Part shown: one piece after another, positions 43,570-51,992 of the stretch | Numbering within the stretch: the first letter of the stretch is position 1 | How the letters are laid out: every line of letters begins with the position of its first letter | Source: Lentisphaeria bacterium | Lineage (GTDB): Bacteria > Verrucomicrobiota > Lentisphaeria > Victivallales > Victivallaceae | Length of the DNA: 64,000 nucleotides | Assembly (NCBI GenBank): GCA_900768515.1 | Contig: CAAGDG010000074.1 | Coordinates: 4,965-68,964 of the forward strand | Reading direction: 5' to 3' | The notes under the pieces: generated by a model | The model's input: only the letters and a program-made list of their open reading frames with translations | Database searches by the model: none | What the model was told of the DNA's origin: nothing | Position numbers and translations under genes: made by a program

Positions 43570-44129
43570 CGTTTGTTTTTGAATTCTTCACGCTGGCAAT
43601 CACCATGCTCATCGATCTCTCGGCGGGCAACCTCGGCTTCGCACTTCCGGCGGCCGGAATCGTTCTCTTCTACTTCGGACTGGTCGGTTCCTTTCCGCGC
43701 GCGGCGGCGGCCGCCGCCGGATACGGGCTGGTCCTCGACCTGATTTACGGCCGTCCCTACCCGGTTTCCGCCCTGGTGCTGCCGGCGGCGCTGGCGGCCG
43801 GAGCCGCCCTTCAGCACCGGATCGACAGCTATCTGCTCGACGCCGCGCCGCCGGGCGCGGCGGTGGCTTTCACGGTGACACTCGGCAACACGCTGGCCGG
43901 CTGGCTGCTCTCCGGCCGCGCCCCCGAAACCGGACCGCTGATCTGGCGGCTGCTCTTCAACAGCGCGATGGGAGCGGCGGCACTGCCGGCGGTCATTCTG
44001 CTTCTGGATGAGTTCGGGGAGGCGCTCGGCCTCAAAAGCTGCCGCCGGATCCGCCTCCGCGCCGAGCGGCACACCCTGAACGCCCCTCCCCGCCGGATCC
44101 GCGAACCGCAGCGCCAGGGGAAAAAATGA
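43566..44129 (+). CDS. mreD: Rod shape-determining protein MreD
   Basis: 187 residues with about five membrane helices. Sequence identity within MreD is low; the assignment rests on size, hydrophobic pattern (LVGSFPRAAAAAAGYGLVLDLIYG is typical) and position. Starts on an ATGA overlap with mreC and ends on an ATGA overlap with mrdA. The C-terminal 30 residues are basic and cytosolic. Confidence 0.82.
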   Translation: MTFVFEFFTLAITMLIDLSAGNLGFALPAAGIVLFYFGLVGSFPRAAAAAAGYGLVLDLIYGRPYPVSALVLPAALAAGAALQHRIDSYLLDAAPPGAAVAFTVTLGNTLAGWLLSGRAPETGPLIWRLLFNSAMGAAALPAVILLLDEFGEALGLKSCRRIRLRAERHTLNAPPRRIREPQRQGKK

Positions 44130-46126
44130 GACGCGCAGCCCAAAGAACTCCGATGCGTCCCGCGGCGACCACACCGGTTCTCTCCTGGGCCGGAATCCGG
44201 ATTCTGCTGTTCGGAGCGCTCATTGCCGCCGGGTTTCTGGTTCTTTGGATCAAGCTTTACATCGAACAGATCGAAACCGCGGAAACCTACATGGGACGGG
44301 TTGTGCGGCAGTCGGTCCGCCGGATCCGGATCCCGGCGAGACGTGGCAAAATCTACAGTTCCGATCGGAAGCTGCTGGCCGGCAACAGCGCGGAATGCAA
44401 TCTGCTTTTCTACCCGGAGGAGATGCGCGAAGCCGGGCGGCGCAGCCGCACCGTCTCCTACATTTACCGGGCGGCGGAGGTGATCGCCCGCGCGATCGGA
44501 CGGCCCAACCCTCTGACGGAAACCGCCATTGAACGGCATTTGAACACCCGTCCGGGCCTCCCGCTCACGGTCTTCCGAAACCTCACGCCGCAGGAACTGG
44601 CGCGGGCGCTGGAAAGTTCGCGCAAACTCCGCGGCGTCGACTTCATCGCCGATGAGTCGCGGACCTACCCGGAAGGAAGACTCGCCGCGCATCTGATCGG
44701 ATCGACCCGGCTCGAAAGTCCGCAGCAGGCCTCCGACCGCAAGGAGTTCTTCTACTACGTGCCGGATCCGATCGGGCGCGAGGGACTCGAACGCGCCTTC
44801 GACCGGATTCCCGACGGCGGAGAGGATCCGGCAGCTCCGCTCGGTCTGCGCGGCAGACCGGGTTACTCCCTGGTGCAGGTGGACCACCTCGGTTTCATCC
44901 GTCAGAGCCTGATCGAAAAAATCGAGCCGCGCCACGGCAACAACCTGATCCTCACGCTCGACAGCCGCGCCCAGCAAATCGCGGAATCGCTCATCGACGG
45001 CGAACGAGCGGCGCTGGTTCTCCTCGACGCCTCCAACGGCGATGTGCTTGCCGCCGCCTCCAGTCCCGGTTACGATCTCGGACGATTCACCCCGGTTCTG
45101 ACCCCCGGCTACTACCGGTCGCTGCTGGACAATCCCGACCGGCCGCTGATCAACCGCGCCCTCTTTGAGATCTATCCCCCCGGTTCCATCCTGAAACCGC
45201 TGGTCGCACTGGCTTTTCTGAATTCCGGAGTTGATCCGGCAGAGAAAACCAACTGCGACGGAGGCACTCCGATCGGCAACGCCTCCATCCGCTGCGCATC
45301 CTGGCGCTACGGCGGCCACGGTCCGCTCGACATGGTCGGCGCCCTCGCCCACTCCTGCAACGACTACATGGTCGAACATGCGCTCAAAATCGGATTCGAA
45401 CCGATCGCAGCCATGCTCGATTCCGCTGGAATCGGCCGGAAAACCGGGATTGAACTGCCGGAATCGCGCGGCATCGCCCCCAGCGACCGTTACAAGCGGC
45501 GTGTCTACGGTTACGGCTGGAACCGCTTCGACACCGGACTGCTTTCCATCGGTCAGGGAATCATTTCCATCACCCCTCTGCAGGCGGCGGTCTTCACCGC
45601 CGCGCTGGCCAATGGCGGAACCGTCTGGCGGCCTCACCTGGGGCTGCGGGTGGTGGATGCCTACGGGAATCCGCTCTATGAACGGGTTCCGGAGGCAACC
45701 GGACATCTCGAAAGCACCCCGGAGGCGCTTGAAACCGTCCGGCGCGGCATGTTCGAAGTGGTCAACACCCCGACCGGCTCCGGACGGGAAGCCGCGGTTC
45801 CCGGACTGGAAATCTACGGGAAGACCGGTTCGGCCGAAATCGGGACCGGCGTCCGGGGCAACCTCCGGCTGATCACCTGGTTCATCGCCTTCACCTCCTG
45901 GAAAGGACGCACTTACGCGCTTGCCTTGATGGTCGAAGGCGGACGCTCCGGCGGCCGGACCTGCGCGCCGCTCGCCGCTGAGTTCTTTCGCCGTTATCTG
46001 CTCGGAAATTCGAATTCCTCTTCTGAAAACCACTTGAATTCATCATCATCCGGTGTTAGTTTATACACCGGGGAACTCTTGACCATGTCACAAGTTAAAC
46101 GTAATCCCGGGAAATTCCGGCCATAA
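44126..46126 (+). CDS. mrdA: Penicillin-binding protein 2 (elongasome transpeptidase)
   Basis: 666 residues. One membrane anchor (residues 21-43), a pedestal/dimerisation domain (RIRIPARRGKIYSSDRKLLAGN near 70), then the transpeptidase with SxxK in PPGSILKP near residue 354, SxN in LAHSCNDYM near 411 and KTG in YGKTGSAE near 569. The last ~40 residues (Ser/Asn-rich, then SLYTGELLTMSQVKRNPGKFRP) follow the natural PBP2 end at RRYLLG and read like untranslated DNA, so the original stop may have been lost. Confidence 0.94.
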   Translation: MRRAAQRTPMRPAATTPVLSWAGIRILLFGALIAAGFLVLWIKLYIEQIETAETYMGRVVRQSVRRIRIPARRGKIYSSDRKLLAGNSAECNLLFYPEEMREAGRRSRTVSYIYRAAEVIARAIGRPNPLTETAIERHLNTRPGLPLTVFRNLTPQELARALESSRKLRGVDFIADESRTYPEGRLAAHLIGSTRLESPQQASDRKEFFYYVPDPIGREGLERAFDRIPDGGEDPAAPLGLRGRPGYSLVQVDHLGFIRQSLIEKIEPRHGNNLILTLDSRAQQIAESLIDGERAALVLLDASNGDVLAAASSPGYDLGRFTPVLTPGYYRSLLDNPDRPLINRALFEIYPPGSILKPLVALAFLNSGVDPAEKTNCDGGTPIGNASIRCASWRYGGHGPLDMVGALAHSCNDYMVEHALKIGFEPIAAMLDSAGIGRKTGIELPESRGIAPSDRYKRRVYGYGWNRFDTGLLSIGQGIISITPLQAAVFTAALANGGTVWRPHLGLRVVDAYGNPLYERVPEATGHLESTPEALETVRRGMFEVVNTPTGSGREAAVPGLEIYGKTGSAEIGTGVRGNLRLITWFIAFTSWKGRTYALALMVEGGRSGGRTCAPLAAEFFRRYLLGNSNSSSENHLNSSSSGVSLYTGELLTMSQVKRNPGKFRP

Positions 46127-46150
46127 AAAGCCGCTAATATGGTCACTGAC

Positions 46151-46169
46151 GTGCCGCAAGTTGCGACAC
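46151..46169. promoter_or_regulatory. Near-perfect 9-1-9 operator upstream of the oxidoreductase gene
   Basis: GTGCCGCAA-G-TTGCGACAC has one mismatched pair. It lies 11 bases after a TAATAT element (46135-46140) and 53 bases before the ATG at 46222, the place of a repressor site near +1. The -35 is poor, so the promoter itself is uncertain. Confidence 0.5.
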
Positions 46170-46221
46170 GAACGGTTCCCGCCCGGCGGAGTGCAACAGA
46201 AAAAAGCGAGGCAGTGTTTCC

Positions 46222-47433
46222 ATGTTCAATGCAGCAATCATCGGAATTTCCGGTTTTGGCGCCGTCCACTACAATGACTTCCTGCGCGAACACGCCGCCG
46301 GCCGGATTCACATCGTCGGCGCGACGGTAATCAATCAGGAGGAAGAGGCCCAGAAGTGTGCGTTTCTCCGCTCCATCGGCTGCCGGCTTTTCACCGATTA
46401 CCGTGAAATGCTCCGCGAACTCAGCGGAAAAATCGACATCTGCTTCATTCCGACCGGCATCGCCCTTCACGCGCCGATGACCATCGACGCGCTGGAATCC
46501 GGCGCCAACGTCTACGTGGAAAAACCGATCGCAGCCACCCTCCAGGAGGTCGACCGCATGCGGGAAGCTGAACGGCGGACCGGCAAGTTCATTGCGGTCG
46601 GCTACCAGAGCATGTACCAGCCAGAAACCCGCCGGATCAAAGAGATGCTGCTCGCCGGACGCATCGGGAAAATCACCACCCTCAAATCCTATTCGCTCTG
46701 GCCGCGGGACAGCGTCTACTACCACCGCAACAACTGGGCCGGGAAACTGCGCAACGGCAGCGCCTGGGTGCTCGACAGTCCCTTCACCAATGCCGTCGCC
46801 CACTACCTGAACCTGCTCAGCTTCTACGCCGGAAACAGCTTTGAAGGCATCGGTGAAATCGAGAGCGTCCAGGCCGGCCTCTTCCGAGCCAATCCGGTCG
46901 AAACCAACGACACGGCCTGGATCCGCGGAGTGATGCGCGGCGGCGCACAGCTGCTCTTCTATTCAACCCACTGCAGCGACGTCAACGAAGGGCCCATCTC
47001 CGAAATCCAGGGAGAGCTCGGTTCGATCACCTATGCTTCCGAAAAGGTGGAGATCCAATACAAAAACGGCGAGCGTGAAGAGTTCCCCATGACTCCCGGA
47101 GACAAGATGCGCGCCAACATCTACACCCAGTTGATCCAACGGCTGCAAGACCCGGCGGCGTTCATCTGCACGGCGGAAATCGCGGCCGGTCACACCCGGA
47201 TCTGCAACGCTGTCTTCGATTCCGTCCGGTGTGTTGAACTTCCGGAGTCCGCCTTCCGGGTCGAGACCAATGCGAAAGGAGCGGTCCGCCGCGTGATTCC
47301 GGGAATCGACGATGTGATCCGCGCCGCTTACCGGGAGAACCGTCTCCCCGATACCCGGGATTTTCCGTGGGCGGTCAACGGCGAACCCTTCGCCATGGAG
47401 GGGTACCACGCCTTCTCCGGCGCCGGGTTGTAA
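46222..47433 (+). CDS. Gfo/Idh/MocA-family oxidoreductase
   Basis: 403 residues. N-terminal Rossmann fold (AAIIGISGFGAVHYNDF), the EKP motif in NVYVEKPIAAT near residue 97, and a C-terminal domain with NGSAWVLDSPFTNAVAHYLNLLSFY carrying the catalytic His region. Likely NAD(P)-dependent oxidation of a sugar or inositol. It stands alone behind a candidate operator; no transporter or kinase adjoins. A second and a third family member are at 29731 and 52890, but they are not close copies. Confidence 0.86.
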   Translation: MFNAAIIGISGFGAVHYNDFLREHAAGRIHIVGATVINQEEEAQKCAFLRSIGCRLFTDYREMLRELSGKIDICFIPTGIALHAPMTIDALESGANVYVEKPIAATLQEVDRMREAERRTGKFIAVGYQSMYQPETRRIKEMLLAGRIGKITTLKSYSLWPRDSVYYHRNNWAGKLRNGSAWVLDSPFTNAVAHYLNLLSFYAGNSFEGIGEIESVQAGLFRANPVETNDTAWIRGVMRGGAQLLFYSTHCSDVNEGPISEIQGELGSITYASEKVEIQYKNGEREEFPMTPGDKMRANIYTQLIQRLQDPAAFICTAEIAAGHTRICNAVFDSVRCVELPESAFRVETNAKGAVRRVIPGIDDVIRAAYRENRLPDTRDFPWAVNGEPFAMEGYHAFSGAGL

Positions 47434-47458
47434 GTGGAGAAAAGGGATTTTTTTCAGG

Positions 47459-47472
47459 AAATCATTTGATTT
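47459..47472. promoter_or_regulatory. 6-2-6 inverted repeat upstream of rubrerythrin
   Basis: AAATCA-TT-TGATTT lies about 97 bases before the rubrerythrin start. It is not the PerR box seen at 15892 but could bind another Fur-family member. Weak evidence. Confidence 0.25.
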
Positions 47473-47568
47473 TCCGGCCGATCACACTATTTTTAAGAAG
47501 GGGCCTCCCGATTCAACGGGGGGTAAGCGTTTCGTTTTTTCGGGTCATTTGATTGAAGGAGTAAGAAA

Positions 47569-48105
47569 ATGGCAGACCTCGCAAAATCCAAGACCGCGGC
47601 CAATCTCGCCTACGCATTCGCAGGAGAATCCCAGGCGCGCAACAAGTACACCTATTTCGCCAGCGTTGCCCGCAAGGAGGGGTATGAGCAGATTGCGGCG
47701 ATCTTCGAAATGACCGCCAACAACGAGAAGGAGCACGCGAAGCTCTGGTTCAAGGAACTCGGGCTGCTCGGCGACACCGCGGCCAACCTCAAAGCCGCCG
47801 CCGAGGGCGAGCACGAGGAGTGGACCGACATGTACAAGCGGTTCGCGGAAGAGGCACAGGCCGAGGGATTCGAGGCGCTTGCCCGGAACTTCGAACGGGT
47901 TGCCGCCATTGAAAAGCGTCATGAGGAGCGCTACCGCAAGCTGCTGGCGAATGTCGAAAAGGGGGAAGTCTACGTCAAGACCGGTCCGAACCGCTGGGAG
48001 TGCCGCAACTGCGGCCACGTCTACTACGGAGAAAAGGCGCCGGAGGTTTGTCCGGTCTGCAAGCATCCGCAGGCGTTCTTCGAGATCGAAGCTCAGAATT
48101 ACTGA
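47569..48105 (+). CDS. rbr: Rubrerythrin (classical domain order)
   Basis: 178 residues. An N-terminal di-iron four-helix domain (AFAGESQARNKYTYFA, NNEKEHAKLWF, EEAQAEGFEALARNFERVAAIEKRHEERY) is followed by a C-terminal rubredoxin-like site with WECRNCGHV and CPVCKHPQAFFE. It reduces hydrogen peroxide using rubredoxin or NADH-derived electrons. AAGGAG precedes the ATG. Complements the reverse rubrerythrin at 15285. Confidence 0.96.
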   Translation: MADLAKSKTAANLAYAFAGESQARNKYTYFASVARKEGYEQIAAIFEMTANNEKEHAKLWFKELGLLGDTAANLKAAAEGEHEEWTDMYKRFAEEAQAEGFEALARNFERVAAIEKRHEERYRKLLANVEKGEVYVKTGPNRWECRNCGHVYYGEKAPEVCPVCKHPQAFFEIEAQNY

Positions 48106-48127
48106 GATTTTCCGGATTCTGCAATGG

Positions 48128-48156
48128 CCGCCCGCGAAATGCGGGCGGTTTTTTTT
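48128..48156 (+). terminator. Rho-independent terminator after rubrerythrin
   Basis: A perfect 8-bp GC stem (48128-48135 with 48141-48148), loop GAAAT, then eight T. Confidence 0.93.
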
Positions 48157-48355
48157 CTTCCCGACGGTCCCTGGCGCAAATCAGGGCAGTCACAAAAATC
48201 CTGATCAGCCGGCGGCCCTCTCATTGTCGAAGCGTTCCATATCGACCGCAACGCCGCCGGCTTTTATACGAGCGGTTCGGTTCCTGAGGAACTTCTTTCT
48301 CAAATCTGTGTACAGGAGATTCGGCATATCATAATCGGCGGCGCTTCCCGTCCGG

Positions 48356-48854
48356 ACCGGCTCCACCGCAAACCTTGCTCCGGTATTTCTTTCCACTTGA
48401 CTTTTCGCCGGAAGAGGTTATATTAATGTCAGGTTTGGACCCAGTGTCTCTAGCGGCGTCTGCAGCATTATCGGCGCTGAGCGGTTCAAGGGGGCTGGTT
48501 CGCTGCTTGCCAGCTGATATTACAGGGGAACCTTCTTGAGAAATCTTGTTCGGCTTACTCGCGGTATATCGCCAAACCTGTTTTCCTCTTGTTGTATAAT
48601 GTCTTTGGTCTACCGGGAACGCCGTTACGACGGAGTAGAATCCATCCTCTTTCCGAAGTTCCAGCACGCCGACATTGCGCGGTTTTGATTTCGTGACAAG
48701 TTCGAGCCGGATGGCATTTCCCCGTTTGGAAGCGTAAATCTGATTGGGCTTCCCGAAAATCCCGGTGAGAAAGTCGGAGAGATCATAACCGCGCGCTTCG
48801 AGTTCCGTGCCATGCTGATTCCAGAGATGGGCAAGACCGAATCCGGCATGATTT
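48356..48854. repeat. Direct repeat, copy 2 of the nuclease-module unit
   Basis: About 0.5 kb matching 49765-50229 in the same orientation. Ends are nearly identical, and the middle, coding for a spacer, is diverged. Offset is about 1.4 kb. Confidence 0.85.
48393..48421. repeat. Linker repeat A (encodes ITSSGEKSSG)
   Basis: A 29-base element identical to 49798-49826 and differing at one base from 50467-50495. Minus-strand reading gives the linker between modules. Confidence 0.9.
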
Positions 48855-48863
48855 TTTGTACAA

Positions 48864-51662
48864 TTACATTCCGCTCTCCTGCGCGAGCGCGGCATTGATC
48901 GCCTCGACGCCGTGCCGCCGGAGGTAGTCGACGATCTCGGCGTCGGACCTGGTCATCGCCGGGCCGACGAATGGCCGCAGCAGGGCGACGATGTCGCTCT
49001 CCTCGTCGGCGGAGAACTCCGACGCGGAAAACAATACGTCCGGATAATTTTCTTTGTATTTGAATCCGAGCAGATCTTCCACCGGCTTGAATTTTTCAAA
49101 AAACGCGCTAAATTGAATTTCAGGTGATCGCCCGGGTAATGCCGCTTTCGCCACGCTTTCCCCGGTTGCTTCGGCATCCGGGGAATTTTTCTGTCCGGAG
49201 GAGTTTTCCGCGCGCAGTTCGGCGATTTCGAGATTATGAGCTTCGAGAGTATAAAAAACGGTTGCACCGCTTCTTTTCTCGCGTACGGTCATTTTTACGC
49301 CGTAAACGGCGTCGCCGTACCGCATGGCAGAATAGAACCGGTGAATTTGCACGGCGATTTCCCTGTTGGTCCCATATCTTTCGTTTTTGGCATATACATG
49401 CCAGTCCCGATGGCTGGCTCCGAGCCTTGCGTGTGCGAGGAGTGGTTCGATGTTGTGAAGCGCTGCGGCGTGAATTTCCGGCGGAGTTCCGTCTGAAGTG
49501 GTTTCGGAGACGGCTTTCCCGGAACCTGCCTCGTCGAGCGACCCATGTGAAATGATGGCAACCGGCATATTCTGTTCAAGATTCCGGATGATGAATTTGC
49601 CGTTTCCGTCTTTGATTTTGGCTGCGATTTCCGCTTGCGCGCCGCTTACGGTCTTTCTTTCCAGCGGGACGGAGATCACGGGGATGGGGGCGTCCGCGGC
49701 GAGCATGGTATTTTCCTGATAGCTCGAATGATCGATTTTCCGTGCACTCCGAATGCGGTTTTCCACCGGCTCCACCGCAAACCTTGCTCCGGTTTTTCCA
49801 CTTGACTTTTCGCCGGAAGAGGTTATGTTATTGTTAGTTTGGATTCCTCGATCTTCTAGCGGTGGCTGCAACCGTTGATCGCCACTGAGCGGTTCAAGGG
49901 ACTGGGTTCGTTGCTTGCTCTTGGTATGAGCTGATCCCTCATACGTCCAAATCTTATTACCCCGAAATTGATGTGAGTCTTTTTCAATCGGAAACGCTGT
50001 TACGACGGAATAAAATCCCTTCTCTTTCCGCAATTCCAAAACGCCGGGATTGCGCGGCATCGATTTTGTGACAAGTTCGAGCCGGATATTATCACCTTGT
50101 TTTGAGGCGTAAATCTGATTGGGCTTCCCGAAAATTCCGGTGAGAAAGTCGGAGAGGTCGTAACCGCGCGCTTCGAGTTCCGCGCCGTGCTGATTCCAGA
50201 GATGGGCAAGCCCGAACCCGGCATGATTTCCGAAATGTTTCCCCTTGAGGAGTTTGATCGGCAATGCTTCGAGTCCGAGTTCCTTTCCGGCCTCGGCCAT
50301 TTCCGGGGTGATTTCGCCCCACACCTCCGACCCTTCGGAGGTCAGAATCGGGGTGTTTTCGGAGATGGTTCCATCCTCCAGAATCTCCCGCGCGGTGAAA
50401 TCCCCCCGCCGCCCGGAAATCCCGAAAATCGTCTCTCCATTCTCATTGACCAGAAACAGGATCCCGCCACTTGACTTTTCGCCGGAAGAAGTTATATTGC
50501 TTCTCAGGAAGTCGGCGACAGTTCCGGCTTTTCGAGAATCGGGATTCTTCACATTCGGGTGCTCGCTTGCCTTGGCATTTTCGCCTTGTCGCACCGAGTC
50601 CGGAGAAGCGGCGTCATCGTCGCGAGTCAACCGATTCTCTCTTTTTTTATACTGTGCTTCCGTAATCTCATGAGCGGAACGGATTTGATTGCGATTTCCG
50701 GAGACCTTCGGGTTGATTTCAATCCGATAAAACTTCCCTGATGAAACGTCTTGGCGGACAAATGTAAGATTTCCATTAATACGCCCTGCCGGTTCCGGAT
50801 CATCGAGAACAAACTCCACCACGGCCCGCACCTCCTCCGGCGATGAGAAATATTCCGGATGCCGTCCGTACAGGAATTCGTAATCCGCATAAATCCCATT
50901 CCCCTGCAGCCTGTTTCTCTCCATGAAACCTGCGGAATGGGGGACATTACCGTCTCGAAGCTGATTTCTTTCTCCGGCCGTATTTGGAGCCCCCTCGCGA
51001 CGGAGTGCGGCGGCAAATCGAGGGTCATCCGGAGTGACGATCCTTCCGGCATTCCGGCGGCGGCGTCTCGCGGCGCGAGCGGAACGTGCGAGCAGGGTTT
51101 CGATCTCGCGGTCGGTCATGCGGACTTCCCGCGTAAACGGCAGGTGTTCGGCCATCCACATGCGGATGGACTGCAAAAATTCCTTCCACCAGTTCGGCTT
51201 CGGCGCCTTCGTTTCGGCGATTCTGGCGACATACTCCTCCGCGGCAATCCGCTGATCCTCCTCGGTTTCGAGACTGATCCGGCCGCTCCCGAGCGTCTCC
51301 CCGGTCTCCGGATCGATCTCCGCCACCCGCTCACGGGTGGGGAAATTCAGCTCGGCGACCCGGTCGAACAGCGGTTCGTTGAAGTGTTCCCGGTAGATGT
51401 TGTCGAGAATGGAATTGAGCTTCCCGTCATTCGGAAACAGCAGCCGCAGCCCGTTGTGTCCGATCACCTCATGCAGAACCGTCCGGGGAACCTCCGACGG
51501 GCGAACCCGGCCGGCGTCGATCCAGACCGTGTCGCGGAAAAAAAACGCTTTGGGAATCCGCGTTGAGCCGAATCGAGTTTCGATCTCCGCCCTGACCTCG
51601 GCGGGATATTCCTCCGGATTCATCACGATCTCGAAGTTCACCCCGCGAAACTGCGCCGCCAC
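48864..51662 (-). CDS. Phage-type polyvalent protein: metallopeptidase, nuclease-like and LPD3-like modules
   Basis: 932 residues from a GTG at 51662, though the frame stays open with sensible sequence (LARLQKLSDAGNIADAES...) to about 51930, so the 5' end is truncated or displaced. Modules in order: zincin-like metallopeptidase with HEVIGH at 64-69; a first BECR-nuclease-like region around 245-345 (FYRIEINPKVSGNRNQIRSAHEI); linker ITSSGEKSSG near 389; a second nuclease-like module, 397-590 (HAGFGLAHLWNQHG, FYSVVTAFPIEK); linker again near 612; an LPD3-like region around 690-830 (EIAVQIHRFYSAMRYGDAVYGVKMTV); and a C-terminal helix pair (ESDIVALLRPFVGPAM). Polyvalent proteins are carried by phages and conjugative elements and injected with DNA. 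No structural phage genes adjoin. Confidence 0.65.
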   Translation of the reverse strand: MAAQFRGVNFEIVMNPEEYPAEVRAEIETRFGSTRIPKAFFFRDTVWIDAGRVRPSEVPRTVLHEVIGHNGLRLLFPNDGKLNSILDNIYREHFNEPLFDRVAELNFPTRERVAEIDPETGETLGSGRISLETEEDQRIAAEEYVARIAETKAPKPNWWKEFLQSIRMWMAEHLPFTREVRMTDREIETLLARSARAARRRRRNAGRIVTPDDPRFAAALRREGAPNTAGERNQLRDGNVPHSAGFMERNRLQGNGIYADYEFLYGRHPEYFSSPEEVRAVVEFVLDDPEPAGRINGNLTFVRQDVSSGKFYRIEINPKVSGNRNQIRSAHEITEAQYKKRENRLTRDDDAASPDSVRQGENAKASEHPNVKNPDSRKAGTVADFLRSNITSSGEKSSGGILFLVNENGETIFGISGRRGDFTAREILEDGTISENTPILTSEGSEVWGEITPEMAEAGKELGLEALPIKLLKGKHFGNHAGFGLAHLWNQHGAELEARGYDLSDFLTGIFGKPNQIYASKQGDNIRLELVTKSMPRNPGVLELRKEKGFYSVVTAFPIEKDSHQFRGNKIWTYEGSAHTKSKQRTQSLEPLSGDQRLQPPLEDRGIQTNNNITSSGEKSSGKTGARFAVEPVENRIRSARKIDHSSYQENTMLAADAPIPVISVPLERKTVSGAQAEIAAKIKDGNGKFIIRNLEQNMPVAIISHGSLDEAGSGKAVSETTSDGTPPEIHAAALHNIEPLLAHARLGASHRDWHVYAKNERYGTNREIAVQIHRFYSAMRYGDAVYGVKMTVREKRSGATVFYTLEAHNLEIAELRAENSSGQKNSPDAEATGESVAKAALPGRSPEIQFSAFFEKFKPVEDLLGFKYKENYPDVLFSASEFSADEESDIVALLRPFVGPAMTRSDAEIVDYLRRHGVEAINAALAQESGM
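49765..50229. repeat. Direct repeat, copy 1 of the nuclease-module unit
   Basis: Partner of 48356-48854; lies inside the intact part of the polyvalent gene, so the downstream copy is the derived one. Confidence 0.85.
49798..49826. repeat. Linker repeat B (encodes ITSSGEKSSG)
   Basis: Identical 29-base element between the second nuclease-like module and the LPD3-like region. Confidence 0.9.
50467..50495. repeat. Linker repeat C (encodes ITSSGEKSSG)
   Basis: One base different from copies A and B; between the first and second nuclease-like modules. Confidence 0.9.
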
Positions 51663-51992
51663 GGACGAAACCGCGTCGACGGTGTCCTGCGGATTGTGCG
51701 GAAGACGGGAAAAGTTCCGGATGTTCCGTTCCGCCTCGGCGGCCTTGCGGATCTCCTCTTCGGTCGCGCCTTCCCGCGCCTCGGATTCGATTGCGACGGT
51801 TTCCGGAGAGGGATCGGCGTCGGCGTTGTTCCGAATGAATTCCTCCTCGACGATGTTGCGCGCGACGCTCTCGGCGTCGGCGATGTTTCCGGCGTCGGAG
51901 AGTTTCTGCAGCCGGGCCAGCGAATGGCCGCAGCAGGGCGATGATGTCGCTCTCCCCGTCGGGGTTTCTCCTCTTCCCGGCGGGCGAAGGGA

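Larger units (their letters stand above)
48205..48862 (-). pseudogene. Truncated duplicate nuclease module of the polyvalent protein
   Basis: Starts directly after the stop of the polyvalent gene without its own start region. The frame KNHAGFGLAHLWNQHG to SVVTAFPVDQRHY repeats the nuclease-like module at 49900-50230 nearly exactly, but lacks the module's N-terminal ~100 residues. It runs through the ITSSGEKSSG linker, then shifts frame: a four-base insertion relative to the other copy separates it from NTGARFAVEPVRTGSAADYD... ending at 48205. The tail after FAVEPV differs from the first copy. It reads as an orphan or recombined C-terminal cassette. Confidence 0.75.

Noticed and set aside
43829..46033. 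Long open frame antisense to mreD/mrdA
   Set aside because: Opposite clear SxxK/SxN/KTG motifs of PBP2; no domain in the antisense protein.
48393..50495. CRISPR-like array from the three 29-base repeats
   Set aside because: Only three copies, spaced 1.4 kb and 0.7 kb apart, and in coding sequence; they are protein linkers.
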